From Casuarius casuarius (lineage: Eukaryota; Chordata; Aves; Casuariiformes; Casuariidae), in assembly GCA_003342895.1 (NCBI GenBank), contig PTFA01000082.1, positions 2,228,793 through 2,292,792 on the forward strand: a stretch of DNA of 64,000 nucleotides. The letters run 5' to 3'. Positions within the stretch are counted from its first letter, which is position 1. The number at the start of each line of letters is the position of its first letter. The notes beneath the pieces are model-generated. The model saw only the letters and a program-made list of their open reading frames with translations. It searched no databases and was not told the origin of the DNA. Positions 36,966 to 49,200 of this stretch are shown one piece after another. The position numbers were made by a program, and so were the translations under genes.

Positions 36966-38299
36966 GGTTACAAAAAAAGAGTGGGAACAAGGAAGGTAGC
37001 AGTCAGTGAAGGGGAAGAAAGCCTTCAGGCTTTGGTTAAGCACTGAGCTAAGGAGTCAATGCTTTAATTTTCTCCTGGCTGTTTGGATATTCAGTTGTAC
37101 TGCTCGGCTCATATGAAAGAAGCTGATGGAAAACTCTTAGCAAAGAGTGGAAAAACTGATCCTGCTAGAGGCAGGAGTTGAGTTGGCAACAATTAGGTCA
37201 CAACCTAGTTCTCATGAGAATGCTTAGCAGAAGCCCACTGACCATGGCTGAACCATAGGGTTGGTCATTTTACAAGAGAAGTCTTTAGGTGATCCCCTTT
37301 CTACATTTTTTTCGTACAACCTATATTTCGCTTCCAAGGTACAGCCCATGTGATGGTGCTGCTGATCCCACGGTGCCCAGTCACAACTTTTCTTTCTGTT
37401 GCATAACATGACTTCTCAGTGAGATCTCATGGCTGCAGTGTCAGGATTGAATGAAAACATCATAAAGAAGTCTATGGAGAATAAGAGATAAGATTATTTT
37501 GATGGCAATGCAGTATCGCAGGAGAAATGTGACTCTCTGGTTGCTTGCAGGTACCCAGGGCACGATTCAGGTGACCAAGAAAGGCTAGCCAAGAGATCTA
37601 GGAACAGGCAGACACTATGCAATAAGCTTGGTTTGTTTGAAATACATGTATGGGTGCTAATTTCTGGCATGCTTTTGTGAGCAGTGTTGCTTGAATTCTA
37701 CAACAAGAACTTGAAAAGATACTGCCAAAAAATACAGAGTGCTGAGATCTGTTAAGTGGAAGGAGCAAAAGAATTCTAGTTACTTCAAGCCTTTTCTGAA
37801 ACACATAAAAGATTTCTGATCTCAGGTGAAGGCTGTAAACAGAACTGAAATTTTAGGAACATACAGAGATTCATTCAGTTAGTTTCATTTTGCTACAAAA
37901 TACAAAAATATGAAGTGATGCAAGGCAAACAGCTNTCCACATAGTGGTCATCACTGTGCCTTCACCTAGAAAATTACAAGGACTGTGTTTATGTCTCTCT
38001 TTGGCCCATTCCTGTTAGGCTGGCTGTGTGGGGTCTCCAGATCCCTTTTTTTGCATTTTATTCCTCAAAGACTTGATTCATCACCAGATTGTTCCAGTTT
38101 TATGCTAGGCTAGTTCTGCTGATTTCAGTTAAATACAGGGAAGTTACTCTGGGATGACAGAGCAGTGGTTTCAAAAAATTCTCTTGTAATACTCCTTATG
38201 GCCCCTTTTTGATTTATTATTGATATGTTTCGGTAGTTACACCTCTTAGAATTAAGATGGCCAAATCAGCAGCTTCACAACCTTGTCTTTGTCACCCTC
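36966..38299. other. non-coding stretch
   Basis: No gene or repeat was recognised. One ambiguous base is at 37935. The frames present are 61-68 codons without motifs. Confidence 0.55.
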
Positions 38300-38303
38300 T
38301 GTG

Positions 38304-38382
<79 letters not shown>

Positions 38383-38403
38383 CAGAGAGACAGAGACAGA
38401 GAG
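38300..38403. repeat. compound microsatellite (TG)n(GA)n(ACAGAG)n
   Basis: About 36 bp of TG with one TGC interruption runs into about 28 bp of GA, then into ACAGAG hexamer units. It creates two false frames: an Arg/Glu-rich plus frame (38257-38613) and a Leu/Ser plus Thr/His minus frame (38292-38510). The purine run could adopt triplex (H-DNA) and the TG run Z-DNA conformations. Confidence 0.97.
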
Positions 38404-41400
38404 GGTCCTTCATTATCTCTCTTCAGCCTGGATGGGTTCCAGCTATATACATGCTGGTCCCGTTGCTTCCTAGTCCAGCAGCAATCTGTATGCAGGATAA
38501 GCAATTTCATTCATGGCTTTGAGCCACAGCTTCAGATTGCTGAGGAAGGAAAAGACCTGACACTGCCTCCCACTGTTGCAAATGAGGATAACTGTTGGCT
38601 TCAGTGGCATTAGGCAGCTTCAGAGTCAGAGGAACCTGGCCTGCAGAGATCAGTTCTGTGTGGGAAAGGACAACTCTATTCTTCCAGCATCCCTTAAGCA
38701 TATGGACAGAGTCCCACGAAGAACCTCTGGATAAAAGAGAAGGTGACGTGTGTCAGCATTAAAGAAGGGTAAGCATAAGCAGAGGGATATGGGAGTTTCA
38801 GAGGTTTGGAAAACTCCTTGGGATTGGTGATACAGTTTCTATGAAATTTATTACATTGCCCTTAGTGTGTCTAAAAGGAAAAAAACAGGAAAACAGACTG
38901 TTTCCTTCTAGCCCAAGCTAAGGCTTATGACCAGGATTTAAAATACGCAAATGTAAATAAGCCATTTAGGAAAACTGCAGCATAAACTAGCCCACCCTCA
39001 CCAAACTGAATTTCCTTTAATAAGAAAGAATAAATCTATAGGTACAATATTTCATTTATTAAGTTCTCAGGGAAAATAAGGGATAAGAACTATAAAGATG
39101 AAGTTGGCAGTCAAGATTGAGGATAAAGACTGGAATGAGTCCTACCGATTCCACAGGGAATGTGCAAATTCCTCTAATAGGTCTGTGTCATCTTTACTGG
39201 AAGCTGTTTAAACATGACTAACATTGGGAATATTTGATTGTACAACTGTGCCTCTGTTAGAGGTCAATAGTGGTTTCAGTGGGTCAAACATTTGATATAA
39301 TTACTGCCTGGGTTAAGGGTGTTTTGGAGGGCTTTTCAGATCCTTTATGCAACTTCTGCCATGCCACAGTGATGAATGGCTACTTGAGTTTCTCAATATT
39401 GCCAGTGCTCTGCTGTCACCAGCCAAGGGAATGCTCCTCTGCTCCACCGAGTCTAAGAATTTAAAGTGAAGGCCTCTCCCAGGTCTCTACTAAATGCCTT
39501 CCTGCTCCCAGGACTTTTTAATAGATCATTACTGGTCTACCTCTGTCTTTCATGGTATACCCCTCCCTTCCCAGTGCATATATTCCTCAATTCTCAGGCT
39601 AGTGTGTGTTCTGAGACATTAAAATGCAAACCTCAGTATGGGATTCTTAAGGTTCACGTGCCATCTTGGTGTCAGTCTTCCTCTGGCTTTTCACACAAAT
39701 GGCTGTGAGTGTTTCTGATGTTATAAGATGTGGGTTTGGGTTTATGACTTTATATTCAGTTTGCATTTCTTTTGCTTCTTGCTCACCTGTGCCCATGTTC
39801 CCCAAATTACTGTTTGTTTCGTATAAGATTCCGCCTCATATTTTGCCTGATTACATTACTGTCCTAGCTAATAGGTGATGTTAATTACATTAACATGGAA
39901 GGGAGATGTATTTTGTTTCTTCAGGTTATACATGTTGCTTAAGTGCATTTGGCTTGACTATAAACAGAAGCTGGTTTTATGCGTTCCTGAAGCAATAAAT
40001 AAAATAATTTCTTTCTGGTAAGCAGAAAGGAGAGTATATTTTTTGTATGAGGCAGACTGGCTTGGAAAATTTAAATTCAAGATACTTCATAGTCACCTGT
40101 ACAAGCAATGCTCTTTTACCCAAATTCATAATTAATTCTTCAGACAAGAGACATACATCTCTGTATTCTTTGCCATCCATCTATTCTTTGCCACAATTAT
40201 TTATATTGAGCTCTTTGAAAAGGTTACTAAGAGCATTTAATGTAAGTACCATTTTTTCACTCTGCTGACAGGGTTTGGTAGTTGTAGGTGGTTGGTAGTC
40301 TGAATTGATGTGTAGGGTGTAGATGCTGATGTTTATCTCTTCAGCTACTAAGGTCCCATACATGAAATCTGACACTTCATGATTCTGGCTATTGAAAATA
40401 GTTCCAAATTTTTTTTTCAGGTAATCTATTGGTAAGCTTTTTTTCCAGAATTTTGCATTGCTACCTGTTTTCTTGAATTTTCAGCTATTTGCTATGCCAG
40501 AGAATGAACAACCTGTACCTACCTAATATTCTCTTCCACCCTTCTGTCCCCTTCCCAGGACAGATTCTTTCCAATCTCTACTTCTACTCGTTCTTGCCAG
40601 TTTTTACAGGAGTCCAAAGGACTTGGAGAGAAACAGAAGGGTGACTTGAATTTCTCAAATGAAGAGGAAATCTCCATTTTTAAAATATTGTAGTAATGGA
40701 ATAATGTGATTAATTCCCTGAATGTGTAAGAGGAGTCTGAGACCTCATCCACCCCCCATGGAACTGTTTGTTACAACCTCTAAATCTTTGTCTGGGAAGA
40801 TGCCTTGAGGATATGAATATGGTGTTGTCATAGGAGTGACCAGGTTTTGTTTCTAGGCTCCCATTTTCATTAGAGTCAAAGATGACACTCAAAGCCTAAA
40901 AGATGCTTGAATTTCAGAGGTGTTGGTCACTGAAAGTTCTTAGTAACTTTATTTGCAGTTCTGATGCTTTGGAGACCAAACTGATCGAAATAGGCACCTA
41001 AGTAANGCCTGAAGCATGGAACTGAAAGCACACACAATTGAAACTTTGGCTTGTCACGATTCCAAATCCTCACTGAAGCTTCTCTGCGTGATCTAGAATT
41101 ACGCTGATTCGAATACTAGAAAATGAGACTGAAAGTTGTCTCTAATTGCTGCTAATGTATTGACCACTCCAACAGCACTGAAACAAGATGAATTAGTTTG
41201 CCTGATATTATTTAATGTTCAAACTCTTTATTACTTTCATAAAAAGAGAAAAAAAGAATATAACAAATAAATAGTGTTGAGTGTTGGTGCAAATTGAAAT
41301 ATAAAATGTTTCCATTATACAAAAGAGCAGTGGAGAAAAACAACAAAATAACAATCAGAAATAAAAGAAAAGAAAAAAGTGAGTGAAAACATGACAAATA

Positions 41401-42944
41401 TAAAATTGCAATTGGTGAAATGTTATGGTAATCTGAAAATAAATAATATCACAAATATTATGCTAACAAATTGGATGACACTTTCTGTTTTTATATGAAA
41501 TTGTTACCCCCTAGAATCCTGTTGATATTCTTCCAGAATTAACATATGTATAGGAGGCCACACATCTGGTGTATGTTATGAGAGATTTTATGAAAGACGT
41601 CTCCAGCTGTAAACTGAAAACAAAAATAGAGAAACAATGAAAACAGCCAGCAGCTGAAATACAATTACTTGTCTTGCAGTAACTGGTTCTTCACGGGGCC
41701 TCATCCATGCAGTTTCCATCATTAGAGCTTGTCCACTGGATCATTTTATTTGCAGGGAGTTCAGATACAAATTGGTATCTCTGGTCCTGCTACCGGCTTG
41801 GGTGTCCTCCACTGTGTAGTGCAGACCTGCCCAGAGACTGTACCATGTGCTTGGTAGCTTGCTTCGGATTAGACTAAACAGTCCCAAATTTTCCCTTCTC
41901 AAATTTTCTCTTAGCTTATGGTGAGCGTTCACAGGGGAAGTGAGCGCTGGGTTCCAAGGTGCTGTAAATTGCTATGTGTGTGCTAGCTTCCCCAGCAGAA
42001 AAGCCCTTGAAACTTACCTCCCATGAGGACAAAACCTGACTCTTCCAACCAGAAGTACCTGCTGGATCCATGCTTAGAAGCCTTCACACCCTCATCAAGG
42101 ACTAACAGGCAGAGCTATTCTTCACGTTTGTTGGTTTTCTTAAGCCATTACAGTGGAAACAAGATTCTCCTTTCCCTCAGTCCCCGCACTTCCAGTGAAC
42201 TACCAGGTCAAGCTCTTTCTTGCTTGTTCTTTCCTTGGACATTTACTTATGAGTGACTTACAAATGTAACTTACAAACAACTTATGTTACTTTCTGCANA
42301 GTGACACAACTTCAGAGTGGGCAGGGACAGACAGTGCCCCGCTCCTACCCACATGGTTGAAGCTGGGCTAACGTCTGGCAGTTAGGGCAATCTCCTGCGA
42401 CATGCAGAGCAAAACCTCACCTTCCAGCTCCTCAGCCAGAGTGCAAAGCTGTTACTGCTGGAGATGTTACGTTTCTAGATGAATTTAGGGCAGACAGGGT
42501 TTCTAACAGACACAGCGTAAGGATCTTAGCACATCTGAGAACTAGGTCCCTGGCTTTCTGATCTGTGCACCCTGGAACAAGAGTGGGACCTCCAAGTTAG
42601 GGGCCATGGGATACCTGTGCTCCACAGAGTGATGGCACTGACTGATTGAGGTATTTTCAGAGTTAGAGGGCCTGTATCATTCTACAAGACTTTAATGCCT
42701 TACAGCTGCTTAACTTGGGGCAGGAGAGGAAGTCTAGTGTTTGCCCTACTCCAAAGATGAAGAAAAGCTCTTGACAGAGCAGAAGTGACCTTGCTTCTCC
42801 CTGTCTATTCATATAATATGAGACTAGATATAGTCTGTCAGCATTTGTATTATAGATCTCTTGAGCAGAGCCAGATACCCTTTGCATGCTACGCAGACAG
42901 CTCTGAGTTTATGTGGATAAAAGCTCCCTAAGGGGGGACCATGG
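38404..42944. other. non-coding stretch
   Basis: Ordinary DNA with ambiguous bases at 41006 and 42299. An A-rich block lies around 41235-41400. Frames of 60-87 codons on both strands carry no recognisable domains. No repeat family was identified. Confidence 0.55.
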
Positions 42945-43032
42945 CCCAGATCCAATAAAATATTCAGGTTCCTCACTTCCCACTTAAATCAATGATCAGC
43001 TATTAACTGCCAAGCATTTCAGGGGCACTCCT
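42945..43032. repeat. old amniote repeat relic ('cagatcc...tcctaacttcca' type)
   Basis: The words gcccagatccaata, atattcaggttcctcacttc, ccacttaaatcaatgatcag, ctattaactgccaagcattt resemble a palindromic bird/turtle repeat remembered as 'gcccagatcctcaaagatatttaggctcctaacttccattgaaatcaatgg...ttaggcacctaaatac'. It is diverged. Confidence 0.45.
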
Positions 43033-43515
43033 AGTGCCATGGAAAGATCAAAGAGAAGCAAGACCTTAACCTGATAGTGAGAAGTTTGTACAAGGAATGA
43101 GGTATTTCCAGAGAGTAAGACATATGAAAAAAGAAACAGGCATACTGAAAGCCAGGAACCATGAACTATTTTTTTGTAGCTAATGAAGGAATTCTGTGCA
43201 CTGTGAGTAGGGTCTATGTGGACAATGGTTTGAAGAGGAACAAGAAGAGAACAAGACAAAGCAGAAATATTAGTTCTGTTTTAGTTTTGTTACATCCTTC
43301 TTGCATGGCCATAGACAAATAATCTAAACGCAGATTTTCAAGATTTCTACTCACATTTAAGCACCAACACAGCAGCCTCCAGGGTGATAATAATAACTGT
43401 GTTATTATATATTATATGTATTATAACAAAAGCTCTATTGTGCATCTCAAACTCTTTTGAGAAGCAGCATAAAATGCCATAAAACTGCATGTGGCTGGGA
43501 TTACCCAGGTATACT

Positions 43516-44225
43516 TTGAAGAAGAAGGAAAGAAGGTAATCTGGAACAGACTCTCAGAAAGTTAAAGAAAAATGAGAAAATCCTCCAAAGAACATCTGAA
43601 AGGACCTGTTAGAGAGAAAGAGGAAGAAACAGGAGCAGAGGAACTTGAAAGCCATGGGAGAATAAGATTTCAGCTGTGTCAGAGTCACCTGAGAGGTCAA
43701 GAATGAAATCTTTGACTACGATGAAGTCACTAGGGTCCTTAGTTTTTTTCTGTGGACTGCTAGAAGAGGTATTGGAAAGGGTTTAGGGTAGAATTGGAGA
43801 TAAGGATTCCAGACTTTGACTGTAAACAGCATATTCAATAAAGTTGAAGTTGAAAAGGAGAAGGAGAATGGGCATAGGGGACTAGAGCAGCAAATAAAGC
43901 CAAGGTTGCTTTTTTTTTTTTTTTTTAAGATAAGACTTACTGTGGGAGAAGAGCCAGAGGAGACTAAGATGCTGAAGAAGAGTAGGCTATAAGGAGGTCA
44001 CATAAGAGGACATGACATCAGATGAAGCATTTAGAGCAAGTAAGTGGTGTGGTCAGGGATGGACAACAGACAAGAAACTTTTGCAGCTGAAANGGGTGGA
44101 AGAGAAGGCAAATAAGAACAAGAGGAAAATCATAGTATATGTTGATAATTTTCTCTGGAGAGGAATTGGCAAGATCAGATATGGAGACAAAAATGAAATC
44201 TGGAAAAGCAAAGGTTGCAAAATGG
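43516..44225. other. purine-skewed tract, part 1
   Basis: Long runs of A and G on the plus strand (for example gaagaagaaggaaagaagg, gagagaaagaggaagaaac, ggagaaggagaatggg), interrupted by a poly-T at 43910-43926. It is not a simple repeat and has no conserved open frame. The strand bias suggests an old retroelement or a transcription-associated skew. Confidence 0.4.
43910..43926. repeat. poly-T run (17 bases)
   Basis: A homopolymer that interrupts an otherwise purine-rich strand. Confidence 0.9.
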
Positions 44226-44489
44226 CCAGAGCACATGCCCTCCTTTCCCTTGTTCCTAGCATGTCACCTACCACAGTGAATTCCCACATTGATCTCTCTT
44301 CTCCCACTGCTCATAAAATCTCTCCTAGCTGTTGCTGCTGCTGTGGCAGCATTAAACATACAGGGAAGACCATGCTGGGATATGTGGAAATGACAGTTGC
44401 CAGATGACCTTGGATATATTGATCTCCATTTGGCAACCAGTGCGTGCAGCCCCTTTGCACTGCTTCTGCTGTGATTGTGCAAATGATCA
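44226..44489. other. pyrimidine-mixed interval between purine tracts
   Basis: Mixed composition with a short gctgttgctgctgctg stretch near 44328. Two overlapping minus frames (106 and 91 codons) and a plus frame (44012-44407, through an ambiguous base at 44093) are open together, and none is recognised. Confidence 0.45.
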
Positions 44490-45180
44490 TGTCGGTAGAA
44501 GGAAGGGAACAAAAGGCAACAAGGAGAGCCCATGGATAAACCATTAACACAGATGGACTGTAAGAGAAGGGACAGCAACAGCACATTTAGCCAATGCAGC
44601 GTTTGGCTAAGAGGAAATCAAGTGACTGGTCCCTTTGATGGGTGGATGGGTGGGAGAAGTTACGAATTAGCTGCAAGAGCGATGAAAATATGAAGGAGCA
44701 ACACATGCAGCTGCAAATCAAGATCATCAATATTGAAGTTGAAGTCACAGGTGAAAAACTGTGAGGAAAAGAAGCAAGAGAATCTAGACTCAAAATTAGA
44801 GGGGAAGGCTGATGGAGAAAAGTTGGAGGGATAAGACTTGACAACATGGACAGAGGAGGGAAAAGAAATATCATCTACAGTGCTGTGCAGGGGATAAAGA
44901 ATTCCCTGGGAAGGCAGGGGAGAAAGAACTTAGAAGGGAAACCCAACTTTTCCACCATGGTCTAAGCTAAGGAAGGGGAGGAGACAGAAGGAAATACCTC
45001 TGTAAGTGAAAGCAGCTGCAGACAACAGAGACCTAGTCTTTGAGAGAGCAAGAATTTCGCAGCTCCCAGTGGAAAATTGGGAAAGCTTATTTCCTCATCT
45101 CATGGAAGGCTAAAGACAGGAGGGAGAGAAGATAAACTTATCAGTGTCAGATATAAGGTGATAGGAATGTTATATAAGGA
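44490..45180. other. purine-skewed tract, part 2
   Basis: The same purine-rich texture as 43516-44225 (gaaggaagggaacaaaag, gaggaaaagaagcaagagaa, agagaagataaact). It may be the continuation of one decayed element. Confidence 0.4.
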
Positions 45181-46660
45181 AAGAAGGTAGATTATATTCT
45201 TAAAGATTTTTTTTCCAGAATCTAATTAACCATATTCACAGCAAAGCTGTGAGAGATTGAAGCACAGAGAGGGAGGTTTCAGGAGACACTACTTTAAAAT
45301 ATACCTGCTAGGAGCCAGCTCTTAGAAAATCATTTTAATTTTCTCTGATCTTGTCTGGATAGAGTTCAAAAAACTTTTTAAATCTTGTTTTGGCCTTCTG
45401 CCTGCATAGCTGTTTATTTTCTATGATTTTTATCCAACTCAGACTTTGGGGGCTATTTCACTGAGTTGGTTCAAATTTAGCTGATACATCCCTTCTTTCT
45501 TAGAGCAAAATCTTAAATGACTGGAACTTCCTAATGATATGAGCTTTTCTGTGATGAGTGAGGGAAAAAGATGATGCTGGATGCTTGCTAAGAGCATAGT
45601 GCCAGACTAGACAGTCCAACCTTTAGACAACCTTCAAGCAGAGCTGACATAACACACTTCTTTCTGTCCTGCAGGTTTTTGCAATAGTTTGACACACATT
45701 TTCCTCTAGAATATGGATAAAAAATTCAAAAGATTGGAACTTCATATAGTAGTTAAATTCTTAAATTTTTTTTGGCAATTCAAATTGTCAAAACGTTAAC
45801 TTCTATTTAGTCGCACATTTATCTTCACAACTGCTTGAATCCCTATGGAGTCTAATGGGGGTTGTATTTCAAATGCCTGATATTGCCTGTCTGTAGGCAG
45901 GTCTTTCCTGCTAACCTCTATCCTGTAGCACACCGAGTCCACTGAAGCCCATGAGGCCCAGCAGTATATCTGCTGTAGTCTGTACACCATGCAACATCAG
46001 AGGAGAGATTTTCCCAGGGTCATGGTGGGGGATAGCTGGTGCTCCATGGTAGTTAGTGTGAAGGCCCAGGTCTAGTCAAGCAGGCATGAGCCATCTAGAC
46101 ACAGCTAACTATTTTTCTCAGGGGGCTGTGGAAACAACTTTTTTGTTGGGGGGGGGGTCTTTCCCAGGCAGCTGCACCCCTGAGCTGTATCTACATGAGA
46201 GCGTTCCCATGAGTGCTGTGCCTTACCCAGTGCTCCATGGTGTAGGAGGGCCTCGCAGTGGGGCCTTTGGGGCTATGCAAGGCTCATGAGCACGTGAATG
46301 ATTAGACTTGCTTAAAGCCAGAATGGGAATTAGAGGTGACTGGGAAAATACATTTGCATCCTTTTGATTTTTTGCAACTATAATGTACTGAGAAGTATTG
46401 ATATTCTTCATTTCTTTATATTGACAAATCCTTTTTATAATGGTCATTCAAGCCTATTGTGGGTGGTGAAGTCAGAAGAGCTCAAGCAAAGGGAAACTGA
46501 GAAGAGAAAACACCTCAAGCAGGCATTTTAAAACTCTGGCATTTTTCTTAACACCTATTTATCTTCAGTGGATTAACAATTTAGGTAAACGGCACAAGTA
46601 TCAAGGAGTTAGCACCTCTGTCCCTGCAGTTGTGGAGACGCAGGGACCACATGCATTGTC
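45181..46660. other. non-coding stretch
   Basis: No gene is seen. A gaatccctatggagtctaatg at about 45837-45857 weakly recalls the 'actcccattgacttcaatgg' relics seen elsewhere. A G run lies near 46148-46156. Confidence 0.5.
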
Positions 46661-46760
46661 AGTGGGCATGTCTACATGATTAACGGTATTGAAACACCTG
46701 CATCAATTATAAGTCACACTGTTATTATTTTGGCTGAAGTCTATGTGAAGTAACTTTCAT
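46661..46760. repeat. possible old repeat relic ('gtctacactgcaattaaa' type)
   Basis: The sequence gggcatgtctacatgattaa followed by cggtattgaaacacctgcat resembles the bird/turtle repeat 'gggcatgtctacactgcaattaaaaacctgc'. The match is short. Confidence 0.35.
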
Positions 46761-48879
46761 ACTGGCAGTATGTGAGCTTACTGAAGGCAGTGAATTGACT
46801 TCTAATGAACCAGCGAGCTCATATTAACATTATTCACCCCAATCTTCACTAGCCAAGGAAGCAAAAGATGGCTGAGAGGGGGGTTCCTAGTCAGCTTAAG
46901 CTCATCAGAGATTGTATCGCCATCAGAAAGCATAGTCTTGCCCTCTGCAAGAATGGGCACCACATGTGTCTGGGGCTGAGGACAAAAGGCAGAATATCCC
47001 TTTGGTGGCAGCTTAATCTTAGGCAGGCCTAAAACAATCATGAAACCACAGCCTCATATGCTTTCCATGGTCCTATTTTTCATGTAGACAAGATCTGAGT
47101 CCTGAAGTTCTCTACTACAGCCAAGCAGCACAAGACATACTATTCCCATTCTTTTAAGGAAAAAAAAAAAAAAAAGGAGAAAAACACCTCATAGAAATAA
47201 ATATCCTCTTTCTTTAAGAAATTAGACTAATTAGAAATGTCTTTTGTGGATCATCTTTATGATGGGAGCTTTCAGAAGGGCCTTAGGAGTTCAAGAGCAC
47301 AGGTGTCCTCATGAGGTCAGAAAGTGAATATTATACTGTGAGTCTGGCTGCAGATGGTTTAGTGAGTGTTAATAGTTTTGAAGAAGGCAGGATTTGTGTT
47401 TTCCCTCTTAAGCCCTGCACAAACGTTTTGTTTTGTCTGGTTCGGTTTTAACCAGATGGTAACTAATGTAGGAAAGGTACCTCACTACTAAATCCTGTCT
47501 GGAGACAGGGAACCTATGTTTAGTATGAGGTCTCCATCGGCCTGTCCTCTTCAAGCTCGAAAAGCTGTGCAAGAATTATTCCATGATAAAAACACACTGA
47601 AGACAGGGATCCTAAATTTTACTTGGGAAAAACTCACAGAAGGCAGCCTCATATGGGATATAGACCGAATCTTAGTGAATTTACCTCATGGCAAAACTAA
47701 AGCACATTGCCTGTGCTGTGCTTTTACCTCTGGGTACACAAGTTTATTTGCTGTCTGAGGGGGTAAAAGAAAGCAACGATATAAAGATAGGTGAGGCCAG
47801 CAGCCTCCCCTTGCCTAGATTACTTAACAATAAAGCTATCCTTGTCCCTGTTGTGTTTTTTTACAGCAGGATAGTGAACATGTGCTAGTTATCTGCTAGT
47901 GAAAACTACCTTTTTTGTCTATAAAGATAGTCCTGGTGAAAGAGACTTACAAGGAGGTCCGACGCTGGAAAGCCTCAGTGAGGTGATTCTGCGAAGGCAC
48001 GTTTGTGCAGCACGTACATCTACATTCTTAGACATATTAGCGTCAAAAACCTCAGCACACTATGAACGCAGTGTGGTCTGAGTTGTAATGCTCACTGTCT
48101 GCACAATGCTGTTATCCTGTAATTTTGCCTCAGGACAGGCTTAGCCAAGCCTGCATACATTTATCCATATGAATAGCAAGTATTTCATGGAAGGCAGGAA
48201 GCAAACCAGGTGGGCTTGCAGGCCAGGGGAGTTTGGGCACCATGGTTTATTTACAAGGGGCAAGTGTGTANCGAGTGCCTTTCTCTGTACTGCCTTGTTA
48301 TTTACATGCCCAGCTGCTTTTTTGCAAAGACGCTTCTCAAGACTTGTTGCTGAAGCCTGTGCTTTGCTAACACGGGAGCCTGGAGTGGCGGGCCACACTG
48401 CTTTGGAGTATGTCAGCTTGTTTACTGTTTGCTTGCTACCATGGGTAAATGCACTTAGGAGCCTTCTCCCTCCTTCACCCCACCACTTTTTTCTTTTTTT
48501 CTTTTCTTTTTTGGTTGAGGACAGAGAAGCCTTTGAAAGCTTTTGATAAACTTATGTAATTGGGTATGTTTTCCAAAGCACGGCTCTGTTCTTTCTGAAG
48601 GCTTAGCTAAGAACATTATTCTGATTCTTCTGTAGGCCTTCAAAAGTGCCGATCCTTTCAAACATGTGCAGAGTGAAGGATTACAAATTTGTTTTTCAAA
48701 GGACCCCAAATCCCTGCTGGTTTCATCAGTTCCCCTCCTGGTGCCCCCAGTTTTCTTTTCCCCTCCAGCCTCTTAGCCCCAGCTCCAAGCTGCAGCACAC
48801 TGACACTCCCTCTTCTCCTCTCCCTCCATGTCTCACTTTTTCATCTTCTTTTCAGCTTTCCCCCCATTTTTTCATACGC
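46761..48879. other. non-coding stretch
   Basis: Contains a 16-base A run at 47160-47175 and an ambiguous base at 48271. Frames at 47516-47758 (80 codons, plus) and 48169-48546 (125 codons, plus, through the ambiguous base, ending in a TTC/T-rich tract) have no identifiable domain. Confidence 0.5.
47160..47175. repeat. poly-A run (16 bases)
   Basis: A homopolymer; no retroposed body is evident upstream. Confidence 0.85.
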
Positions 48880-49150
48880 AAACAAAAGTGCAGAGAAGCA
48901 TTGCTATGGCAACAATGTCGCAGTGGGCCCTCGGTGTTGATGTGAGTTCTAAACTTTTAAAATAATGGCCTCAAAAGAACAGGAAGGGGACAGATTGAGA
49001 CAGAGAAAGAGAGCGAGGGAGAGCGCAAAAGCAATGAAAAGTGGGACAAAACCATTGGAAATGCATTCAGGCTGACATCATCACCCTTTCCCACAGTGGT
49101 CATTCACTTATGAGGCTCCAGTGTCCATTCACTGTCTTAAAGCTAGCTTT
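48880..49150. promoter_or_regulatory. candidate regulatory block with X-box
   Basis: This block contains an RFX-type motif at 48900-48913 and is followed by AG-rich sequence and a non-repetitive stretch (aaccattggaaatgcattca, ggctgacatcatcacc). The ccattgg and tgacatca-like words are CCAAT- and CRE-like. Support is from motifs only. Confidence 0.25.
48900..48913. promoter_or_regulatory. RFX X-box-like imperfect palindrome
   Basis: ATTGCTATGGCAAC matches the palindromic X-box GTTGCCATGGCAAC at 12 of 14 positions, with one half-site (GGCAAC) perfect. RFX-family factors bind such sites at ciliary and MHC class II genes. Confidence 0.4.
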
Positions 49151-49176
49151 CTAGAGCCTGGGGAGACCATCTTTCC

Positions 49177-49200
49177 CTGCCTGAATGCCTGCCTGAATGC
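49177..49200. repeat. 12-bp perfect tandem duplication
   Basis: Two exact adjacent copies of ctgcctgaatgc, immediately before a T run. Confidence 0.85.

Noticed and set aside
38257..38613. Arg/Glu-rich open frame
   Set aside because: Produced by the GA and ACAGAG microsatellite.
43290..43420. Additional MIR-like relic
   Set aside because: Only a few words (ccatagacaaataatctaa, cagattttcaag) resemble the core; too weak to call.
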